A DNA stretch of 64,000 nt from DAOUAT01 sp964551735 (lineage in GTDB: Bacteria > Chloroflexota > Anaerolineae > CG2-30-64-16): NCBI GenBank assembly GCA_964551735.1, contig CAZKEF010000017.1, positions 1 to 64,000 on the forward strand, in the 5' to 3' direction. A program made the position numbers and the translations under genes. Under the pieces are notes generated by a model. It saw only the letters and a program-made list of their open reading frames with translations. It made no database searches and was not told the DNA's origin. The first letter of the stretch is position 1; each line of letters begins with the position of its first letter. Positions 49,161-57,226 of the stretch are shown in pieces.

Positions 49161-52100
49161 CTACACCTCTCGGGGTAGCTTGACAGTGAAAGTCGCGCCT
49201 TGTCCAGGTTCGCTCACCACCACAATGTTACCTCCTATGTCTTGAAGGAAGGTGCGGACCCACCAAAGACCGAACCCGAAATGACGGCTTTCCCTCTCAT
49301 CCGCATGCTTGGAATACAATAACTCAAAAATCTTTTCTTTGTCTTCAGTAGCGATTCCCCTTCCTGTATCACTGACAGATATCTTAGTCCAGTCACTATC
49401 TGCACAAGTTTGAAGCATGAGCTCTTTCCGTGAGCAGTCCCGCATTGCCTCGATTGCATTGGAGACAAGTTCTAGTATCACCTGGATCAAGTAACGATTC
49501 ACTCTCGCCTTAGGTGATGGCTCTGCGAGGTCGAGAGCAATCTGAACATCACTCGGCGGATTGGCGCGTTTCAGAGCTTCCTTCACCAGCAAGTTAACTC
49601 TAGTTGGAGCCAGGATTTCATTGGCCGCCTTAACGGGCGTAGAGAGTGTTTCAGTCAACTCCTGAATGTTGAGATTAGCTTGCCGGATAGTGTTCAGCGA
49701 CTTTCTGAGGGCTTCGTCAGATTCTCCGACCTGATTCAGCTGGTTAGCCAGTTTTTCGACTTCTATGCGAATCAGGCCTGTATCCCCTCCAATACGATGC
49801 GCGAACAAGGTGGCAATCTGTCCTACCTTATACCACTTCTCCTGACGTTCAAACTCCTGGATCTTCTGGATTTGACGCGCATTGTTGATTGCGTTTGCTG
49901 CCTGTAATCCAAACAAGTATGCCAGTTTCTCCTCTTCTGCTGAAAAGGCGTGGTCTCGGTAATACTCGATAAGCATTGCTCCTACACACGCCTCTCCAAC
50001 TTTGAGGGGTATACCTGCGCGTGCCTGTATCTGGTGACCGCCTCGTGTTGTCGGTTTGTTCGCGGTATCATTGAGAGTGAGTGAATCAAAGACCGGAATC
50101 CCATTCTCAACCAGTTGCCCGGCAAAGCCTTTATCTGATGGTTGCTTGACTGCTTTCAGGACACCGTCCACAATCTGTACACCATCAATGAACTCCCTTT
50201 TGTCCAAATCATACGATAATACTGTCGCAACATCAGGCTCAAGCAACGCGAAAAGCCCCTCCACGACAGAACGCAATACGTGGCTCAAATCAAGCTCGCT
50301 GCTGATACTCAGCGCGGTTTCATACAATTTCTCTAACTTAGTAGACCATCGGTTACGTTCATACAAACGCGCGTTTTCGATTGCCACTGCGGCCTGATTG
50401 GCCAGTAAATCAAGGAGGTTTCGCTCCGACAGTGAAAACTCATGCCTGTTCCAAAAGTTAACAAAAAGAATTCCAACCGTCTTCCCCTTACAAACTAGAG
50501 GCACAGCCGCAAACGATTGCACCTTCTTTTCATCAAGAACTGTCGCTTTGACCAGTGTGTCTAAGTGGGCGTCCACAATAAACCTGGATAGCCGTTCTTT
50601 GGCAATGGTTCCCGCCAAACCGCTTTGTGATGGTAGATCTGGCACCTTCTTGATCTTTCCCCTTCTAACCCCTATCTCAAAAGCCTCTGTTTCGGAATTA
50701 TACACAAACAAAGTAGAGAAATCCGCCGAAGTCACTAAGTTGACACTGTCTGTGATGGATGTCAGCAAGGCATCTAGTTTAAGCTCTGATGAAATATCAA
50801 CTGCTATCCGCTGTAACCCAGCCAGTTGTCGTGCCCATTCTGCTTGGTGAAGTAGACGAGCATTCTCAATGGCTAGGGCGGCCTGAGCAGCCATTACCTC
50901 AAGGACAGCTTGCGCTTCGGCTGTATATGCCCCTTCTGTTTCATCATCTTGAAGAGCAATGACCCCCAGGATCTTGTTCCCTGACCGCATCGGAACACCC
51001 AACCACGACTTAGGAATCGGCGGAACCGGGACCTCAAGATTTCGAGCGCGATATTCCGCTTCAACATCATCGGGCCGAAGCGATTTTCCTGTACGTAGTA
51101 CGATTTCGGTCAGGCCTCCCCGAGACTCATCCCTGATATCTGCCCGACGCGATGGCCAGTCTGTTTGCCTCTGTCCTCGGTACACAGCAAGTGGGAAGCT
51201 AAGCGTGTACGTTTCCTGATCGTACAAAGCAACATACATATTGCTCGTGTCCATCAATCGCTCAGCTTGTTGATGGATCAATTGTAGGATATCGTTAAGT
51301 GGCAACTGAATGCCCGAACCAAGAGCCTGTCCAATCTCAATTAGAACCTCTAGTCGCTTGTTCGCTTCGGCCAATCGCCAATTCACATCGTAGAAAAGGC
51401 GGGCATTGTCGATTGCAATTGCGGCTTGCCCCGCCATTGCCTGAAGAACATCCCTGTCGTCTTCGCTGTACAGATGGGGGATAGCGTCATTTCTGAGAGA
51501 GATAACCCCCAGAACGCGATCCTCCAGAAGCATTGGCACACCAAGCCATGATTTCGGAAGCGGTGGAATGCGGACAACTAAATTGCGTCGTTTGTATTCC
51601 TCCTCCACGTTCCGCGGACACAAAGATTGTCTCGTCCTTATTACGACTTCAGTCAAGCCACCACTTGCCTGATCTTCCAGGTTGACTGTTCGTGGCTCAA
51701 ACACCTCACTCTCGCCACCTTCTACTGCAGCAGGAAAGGTGAGTCTCCTCCGTTCATCATCATAGAGAGCAACATACATCGAATCTGCATTTAGGAAGTA
51801 CCCTGTTTGCTCAACAATCAAATCCACCACTTCCTGTTCTGTGAGACGATGACTGGCTGAAGTGAGCACCCTGCCAACTTCGTGTGGCATGCGTAAGTTT
51901 CTGACAAGACGTGCTCGTGCGATTTGATTTGAGATGCGTCCAGCGATAGCAAATAGAAGATCCTGAATCCGCTCGTTATGTACGGTTGCTTGCGGTTGAT
52001 GGTCGGCGATCAGGGCGCCAAGCACCTCTCCTCTCGACTCAAGAGGCACTCCCAACCAACAAGCGTGTGTGGGAGGTTCTGAGAAAGTCAGCTTTTCGTC

Positions 52101-52388
52101 GGTGACTGCATTGGCAAGGCTCTGATCAGATATTAAAACTGGCTTTCCATCCTGTAAGATGCAATCTGGTAGCAGCGTCTGCGGACTAAAGGGATGCGCT
52201 TTCCAGCGAGCTTCATCCTGTATCCTGACGAGGTTGTTGCCTTCCTTACGAGCGACCAAAGGAAATTCGATCTGCAGGGTTCTTTTGTTGAGGAGCGCAA
52301 CATAGAATAAGTCCCCTTCTCGAAATCCCGGCGCAACACTCAAGGCTCCGAGTAAGGCATCGAAAACCGACGAAAAGGAGTCAGTCAT
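49161..52388 (-). CDS. Sensor histidine kinase with five GAF domains
   Basis: 1075 residues, no membrane segments. Five GAF-like units occupy roughly 5-160, 165-335, 345-515, 520-680 and 685-845; the second and third are close copies (both end GVPM ... LGVI and share GGLTEVVIRT/GGLTEIVLRT). Then come a short helical region with His in TLFAHRIGGD and a GHKL ATPase (N-box ELVSNAIEA, DTGRGIA, FGFGLWWVRTF). The kinase would phosphorylate the receivers encoded just downstream. The GAF ligands are unknown. Confidence 0.88.
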   Translation of the reverse strand: MTDSFSSVFDALLGALSVAPGFREGDLFYVALLNKRTLQIEFPLVARKEGNNLVRIQDEARWKAHPFSPQTLLPDCILQDGKPVLISDQSLANAVTDEKLTFSEPPTHACWLGVPLESRGEVLGALIADHQPQATVHNERIQDLLFAIAGRISNQIARARLVRNLRMPHEVGRVLTSASHRLTEQEVVDLIVEQTGYFLNADSMYVALYDDERRRLTFPAAVEGGESEVFEPRTVNLEDQASGGLTEVVIRTRQSLCPRNVEEEYKRRNLVVRIPPLPKSWLGVPMLLEDRVLGVISLRNDAIPHLYSEDDRDVLQAMAGQAAIAIDNARLFYDVNWRLAEANKRLEVLIEIGQALGSGIQLPLNDILQLIHQQAERLMDTSNMYVALYDQETYTLSFPLAVYRGQRQTDWPSRRADIRDESRGGLTEIVLRTGKSLRPDDVEAEYRARNLEVPVPPIPKSWLGVPMRSGNKILGVIALQDDETEGAYTAEAQAVLEVMAAQAALAIENARLLHQAEWARQLAGLQRIAVDISSELKLDALLTSITDSVNLVTSADFSTLFVYNSETEAFEIGVRRGKIKKVPDLPSQSGLAGTIAKERLSRFIVDAHLDTLVKATVLDEKKVQSFAAVPLVCKGKTVGILFVNFWNRHEFSLSERNLLDLLANQAAVAIENARLYERNRWSTKLEKLYETALSISSELDLSHVLRSVVEGLFALLEPDVATVLSYDLDKREFIDGVQIVDGVLKAVKQPSDKGFAGQLVENGIPVFDSLTLNDTANKPTTRGGHQIQARAGIPLKVGEACVGAMLIEYYRDHAFSAEEEKLAYLFGLQAANAINNARQIQKIQEFERQEKWYKVGQIATLFAHRIGGDTGLIRIEVEKLANQLNQVGESDEALRKSLNTIRQANLNIQELTETLSTPVKAANEILAPTRVNLLVKEALKRANPPSDVQIALDLAEPSPKARVNRYLIQVILELVSNAIEAMRDCSRKELMLQTCADSDWTKISVSDTGRGIATEDKEKIFELLYSKHADERESRHFGFGLWWVRTFLQDIGGNIVVVSEPGQGATFTVKLPREV

Positions 52389-52450
52389 AAGAGAAACCTC
52401 CTACCCTGCGCTGACGATGGAGACCAATGTGACAAAGCTTAGTCCTCGCA

Positions 52451-53833
52451 TCACGCAATCGCATGTTGAACATGTACAGGTAGAGATGAGCTTCCATGCC
52501 AGGTCTCAGCTTCCGCTTGCTCCCAGCAACGATAGGCTACCTGAAATTCAGCCGGATCAAGCTGCACGCGATGGCGACTCAACTCGATCTCCAGCAGGGC
52601 CAATGGCACACCACGGCGCTTCACAAGCTCAACGGCATCTTCCCCTTTCAACGTCCTGGCTGCGGAAGCCGAAATGAGGCGCTCCAGATGGCGATAGCCA
52701 GAAGCAAGAGCACGCTCGAATCGCGCGGACTCAAGGGTCAGATATTCCAGCAATCGCTCACGGCCATGCGCCAGGTGAGGATGCCTAAGGCCATAGTGAT
52801 GAAGAAGCAGATCCACGAGTTCAGTAAGAAAGAAGGGATGGTGGATATTAAGAAGCCTTCGATGGGTCAAAACGGTGCGAATCATTTTTCGGATGATGCC
52901 TGCACGCCCCCCTTTGCCAGGCGGCGGCGCGCCATCAGCCGCCAGGAAGAGGAGCGCACGGAGATGGTCTGCAATGACCCATTCGTTCTTGATGTTTGTG
53001 TCTAACTGGCGGGGCGCTGCATCGCAAAATGACCCTACAGCATCCACCAGGAATCGCAGATCTTCCGATTCAAATACGCTGAAAGTTTCCTGCAAAGCAG
53101 TCTCTATCCGCTCGACGCCGATCACCGTCTCATCGAACGGTGTGACTAACGGACTAAGATCCCCTGTGACCTCATCATAGACCCAGCGAATGAAAAGGAC
53201 ATTAGCGATCTCAATGAAGCGACCACAACGACATCCCGGCCCACAGCCCAGTCTGCATGCCCAAGCTGGACCGCGGTCGTAAAACACCTCTGTGGTCAAA
53301 CCACATTTTCTATAGCGCTCTTCGCCCGTGATGCCGCCGCCTTGCTTCCAAAGATTCGCCGTCGCTCCAGCATCGCAAATCTGCGCATCTGGCAGACCAA
53401 CCGTTTGCCAGGCCCTTAGGGTTTCGCTATCGGCATCCAGCTCGTGTCCCTCGAGTGTGCCCCCGATGAAACAGGTTACCCGCAAACGGTCGGCATCGAA
53501 TGCCAGCGTCTCAGTCAGAAACTCCCAGATGCTACCGATGGTGACCGCTCGCGGCGTCAGGCCGAAATGAAACGCACCCCCCATATGAAACAGGCTGAGA
53601 TGAAAAGGGCTGCGGCCTATCTTGTCGAGGTCAAAGTGCCGGAAACAGGTCTGCATCAGCACATAGCGTTCCCCGGCGTGGATTGCGCTGTAGGCCGATG
53701 CAGATTCAACCTGACTTAACCCTGCGCTCATCACATAAGTCATCGGGATGGCGGGATCGAGCAACGAGCTACCAGGCAGCACCTGTGCCCCCAGCGCTTG
53801 ATAGTGACCGAGAAAGCGATTCTCAATATCCAT
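52451..53833 (-). CDS. Alanyl-tRNA-synthetase-like protein without editing domain
   Basis: 460 residues from ATG 53833 (AAGGGA seven bases upstream). It aligns by eye to the class II catalytic and middle domains of AlaRS: an LGAQVLPGSSLL-type motif 1 region, QTCFRHFDLDKIGRSPFHLS, then TTEVFYDRGPA (motif 2/3 region), RFIEIANVLF, and ADHLRALLFLAADGAPP resembling AlaRS ADHIRA. The editing and C-terminal domains are absent and an extra CRLGCGPGCRCG segment is present. It may make aminoacyl-adenylates, charge a special RNA, or sense tRNA. It lies inside the kinase operon, which is unusual. Confidence 0.82.
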   Translation of the reverse strand: MDIENRFLGHYQALGAQVLPGSSLLDPAIPMTYVMSAGLSQVESASAYSAIHAGERYVLMQTCFRHFDLDKIGRSPFHLSLFHMGGAFHFGLTPRAVTIGSIWEFLTETLAFDADRLRVTCFIGGTLEGHELDADSETLRAWQTVGLPDAQICDAGATANLWKQGGGITGEERYRKCGLTTEVFYDRGPAWACRLGCGPGCRCGRFIEIANVLFIRWVYDEVTGDLSPLVTPFDETVIGVERIETALQETFSVFESEDLRFLVDAVGSFCDAAPRQLDTNIKNEWVIADHLRALLFLAADGAPPPGKGGRAGIIRKMIRTVLTHRRLLNIHHPFFLTELVDLLLHHYGLRHPHLAHGRERLLEYLTLESARFERALASGYRHLERLISASAARTLKGEDAVELVKRRGVPLALLEIELSRHRVQLDPAEFQVAYRCWEQAEAETWHGSSSLPVHVQHAIA

Positions 53834-53899
53834 GAACAATCCCTTCAGTACAATACAAGGCGTATACAAATCGCGATGCCGCTACACCGAGATGCGGTG

Positions 53900-56800
53900 C
53901 TAGAGTTCGGCTGTGAGCAACTGCTTGTCAAGCTCGTTCAGCGCGTTCTGTTCTGCCTTGAAGCGCGCCACCTGGATGGCTTGACTTGTCTGTGCGGCGA
54001 TCGTCTCCAATAGCTTGAGGTCGGCCTCATCGAAGGCACTAGGAGTATCCGCTTCCGCGGAGACTACCCCATAGACTCTCTCATTCAAGATGATTGGGAC
54101 ATCCACCAGGGATAGCGGCGGATCGTCAGTCCAAGTAGGATCGAAGCGTTTGTCCTGTGATGTGTCCAACACAAGCGCTGATTTGCCCTCTCTGGCAACC
54201 CAGCCGGCGATGCCCTCTCCAAACCGGAACGAGCGGCCTGGACGAATGGACTTCGCTCGTATACCCTCGACCACTCTTGCGACAAGTCGACCGCCCTCAA
54301 GACGAAAGATGGAACAATGGCGACAGTCAAGAGTCTGTGAGACGGCTTCAGCTACCTGGCTAAGCACTACATCTTCATTCGGGGCGTCGAGGAGGCTTTG
54401 GCCAACCTTGTGGAGCATTTCGTGGGCTTGAATCTGTCTCTCAAGTCTGGATGTCAAACGTGCATCGTGAATCGCAACTGCTGCCTGGTTACCAAACTGC
54501 ATCAACAACCCCTCCAAGGCCGAAGTGTAGAATTCCTTTTGATCATGATCTAATGTGATCAAGCCGATCAATGCATCACCGTAATATAGAGGGATACAAA
54601 TCCACGAATGAACGTTTTGGGTGCTGGGGGTCCTGCCGAAATCCGTCTCTGTGGAGGTGTCGCTGCTGATATACGGCTCCTTTTGGGCCACAACCCGCCT
54701 CATCAAACGATCTTTCTGAATAGGCTGTAGTAGATCTTTATTGGTCGGGGGCTGCGGAAAACCCCGATGTGCAATCAACATGCGGGGTTTATCAAGAGAC
54801 GAAACGAGTTGCATAGTTGCTGTACGGTACTCCACAACATCCTTTAGACCGTCAAGAACCTCTGCGGCAACCTCTGTCAAGTCACGTGCAGAGGTCATCG
54901 CCCCTGAAACTCTGCGCAACCGTTCTGCTTGGCGACGCAAAGCTCGTTCTTCCGAATACAAGCGAGCCTTTTCGAGCGCAACTGCAGCCCCATCGGTTAG
55001 CGCTTGTAGCATTGCCAATTCGCTGCCAGTGAACTCACGAACGACTTGGTGTTCGTTCACATATAGGACGCCTACCACCCGCTTGTTATCGAGCATGAGC
55101 GGAATGCCCACAAAGGACTTGATCCCCATAGCTCGAGTTGCAGGGTTTACCTGCGGATCTGTTTGAGCATCGCCTACTACTTTTCGCGTTTTGTTTTGAA
55201 CGATCCATCGAGTGTAGCTGGCTTCTGCCATGCGAGGAATAGCTTGCGCTTGATTTTCGGGATACTGGTAGCTATTTACGATATGTTCACCAGAGGGATC
55301 GACGGCATGCACGACTCCGGATTCAGCGTTAGTGAGGTCCAGTGCTGCTAACACAACTTTGGATAGAACGTCATCTACTTGCAAAGAAGTAGTGGTAGCC
55401 AACGCACTGATCACCTGACTAAATTTGACTTGAAGGTCAAAAGCCCGTTGCTGTTCCAACGAATTGACGACCTGGTTCGCAAATCCAGTGATGAAGTCCA
55501 CTTCTGTGTCGCTAAATCGCCCCTTAGTTCTGCCATAAACATGCAAGGAACCCAATGGCTGTGCCTGAGGGCCCAAGACGGGAATGATAAGTGCAGATCT
55601 CCAGCCCTCCTCTAACAACTTCTCCCGGAATTTAAACGGCGGATATTCATTGAGATCGGAAATATCGGCGCGATTAACAGGCTGTCTTTCATGTAACGCA
55701 TAAGTAGCCGCAGCCTCTTCTTGTAAGCCAATTCGCCCCGCTTGCCTATATCGATCGGATAACCCGCGGGCAGCAGCGATTGTCATCTCGTTACCCTTGC
55801 GATCGAGAAGCCAGAGTGAAACCCCTTTGCCGGTTAGGTCGTAAAGCGCCTCAACAACGGTGACTGCTAACTGACTACGATCTTGCTGTCCTGGCTCACT
55901 GATACGTTGCATGTGACGCATCAACTTTGATCTATTGATGGCTAGGGACGCGAGCTGGGCAAATGACTGCAAAAGCCCCATATCTCCTTCGGTAAACGCA
56001 TGAGGGAGATAACTGCCGCCAATCAACACCCCGATTGTCTGTTCCTCGCGCCTTAGCGGCACAGCCATCAATGACCCCAAGGCTGTGTTGGAGAGGGGAA
56101 CGCAAAAAGATGTCTCCTGGGTGGGGAAAGCATGCAAATCTGGAACCCATTTGGTCCGCCCAATCTCGCTAACCTCGTCAATGATGGTCTTCCCGCGTTT
56201 CAGCCGCTTTGACGCTTCATCTACGGCCACGCCACAAGTCGTTTCTAGGACTAACTCATTAGTTTCAAAGTCCTTCACATAGATGCATCCGGCATCGGCA
56301 TTCACCAATTCAAGCCCGCGGGTAAGGATGAGATCCAAAACCCCTGACGGATTGAATGGTCCTGCCAATAATCGGCTGACCTCTGTAAGGGCTTGATTTT
56401 GTCGGAGCATCTCCACACTATGAATAGCTTCGGCTGCTTGGTCAACATAGCTTAGTAGCATCCGTTTTATGCCATCCAAATCCTGAAACTCATGCCTCTG
56501 GCACTTGTAAGTATCTAGCAACCCGGTGAGTTGACCGCGGTAGCGTAATGGTGCGGAAAGTAGAGTAATTCCTTTATGGTGGCGAGCTACTTTGCAGTGC
56601 TCACAAGGTGGTTCCTGGTTAAGATCGGCCAGATAGCTGGGGTACCCTGTTTCAAGCAGACGATGGAGTGTTGGCTCTTCTTTGGTGAAGGTGTGTCGTC
56701 GGTCAGCATCGTCCAGTTCGTGTGACTTGCCGTGCCAGGCCGCCAGCCGAAAGAGGCGATCCTTCCGATCCCACCGCCACACCAGGCACATATCCCAATC

Positions 56801-57226
56801 CAGCAAACGCCGAACAGTCAATGCTATGTTTCGTAACTGAACGTCCTGTCCTGCTAAATCTTGGATGGTAGTGATGAGTTCTGCGGGATCGACAGGACGA
56901 TTCAGATACCGATAGGCGCCACCACGCAGCGCGTGGGTTCCGGCCTCACGCTCCTGACCGGTAAATACCACTACCGGCTGATCGGGGATGTGAGCTCTGA
57001 TCTTATCGAGCACCTCCCATCCATTGAGCGGCGCACCAAGCACCCAGTCCAGGAGGATGGCAGTGTAAGGCTGTGAGCTGACACTCACCCGGTCAAGGGC
57101 CGTTTGCCCATCATGGCACATCTCAACGTCGAAATCAGCTATCTCGCGCAGATACACGGCGAGCGTTTCGGCAGACTCCTTATCGTCATCAACCAGCAGT
57201 ACTCTAATCTTGCTCATGATGCTCAT
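53900..57226 (-). CDS. Receiver with about six GAF domains, no kinase
   Basis: 1108 residues, no membrane segments. A receiver at about 7-125 keeps the acceptor Asp (ILLDWVL) but has Arg where the switch Lys is expected (YLNRPVD). About six GAF-type repeats follow to the C-terminus, the last ending GVVSAEADTPSAFDEADLKLL, with no histidine kinase, cyclase or DNA-binding domain. It would integrate signals and interact with the S1 kinase, whose gene it overlaps by 23 bases; the start used has GGAG close upstream. Confidence 0.82.
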   Translation of the reverse strand: MSIMSKIRVLLVDDDKESAETLAVYLREIADFDVEMCHDGQTALDRVSVSSQPYTAILLDWVLGAPLNGWEVLDKIRAHIPDQPVVVFTGQEREAGTHALRGGAYRYLNRPVDPAELITTIQDLAGQDVQLRNIALTVRRLLDWDMCLVWRWDRKDRLFRLAAWHGKSHELDDADRRHTFTKEEPTLHRLLETGYPSYLADLNQEPPCEHCKVARHHKGITLLSAPLRYRGQLTGLLDTYKCQRHEFQDLDGIKRMLLSYVDQAAEAIHSVEMLRQNQALTEVSRLLAGPFNPSGVLDLILTRGLELVNADAGCIYVKDFETNELVLETTCGVAVDEASKRLKRGKTIIDEVSEIGRTKWVPDLHAFPTQETSFCVPLSNTALGSLMAVPLRREEQTIGVLIGGSYLPHAFTEGDMGLLQSFAQLASLAINRSKLMRHMQRISEPGQQDRSQLAVTVVEALYDLTGKGVSLWLLDRKGNEMTIAAARGLSDRYRQAGRIGLQEEAAATYALHERQPVNRADISDLNEYPPFKFREKLLEEGWRSALIIPVLGPQAQPLGSLHVYGRTKGRFSDTEVDFITGFANQVVNSLEQQRAFDLQVKFSQVISALATTTSLQVDDVLSKVVLAALDLTNAESGVVHAVDPSGEHIVNSYQYPENQAQAIPRMAEASYTRWIVQNKTRKVVGDAQTDPQVNPATRAMGIKSFVGIPLMLDNKRVVGVLYVNEHQVVREFTGSELAMLQALTDGAAVALEKARLYSEERALRRQAERLRRVSGAMTSARDLTEVAAEVLDGLKDVVEYRTATMQLVSSLDKPRMLIAHRGFPQPPTNKDLLQPIQKDRLMRRVVAQKEPYISSDTSTETDFGRTPSTQNVHSWICIPLYYGDALIGLITLDHDQKEFYTSALEGLLMQFGNQAAVAIHDARLTSRLERQIQAHEMLHKVGQSLLDAPNEDVVLSQVAEAVSQTLDCRHCSIFRLEGGRLVARVVEGIRAKSIRPGRSFRFGEGIAGWVAREGKSALVLDTSQDKRFDPTWTDDPPLSLVDVPIILNERVYGVVSAEADTPSAFDEADLKLLETIAAQTSQAIQVARFKAEQNALNELDKQLLTAEL

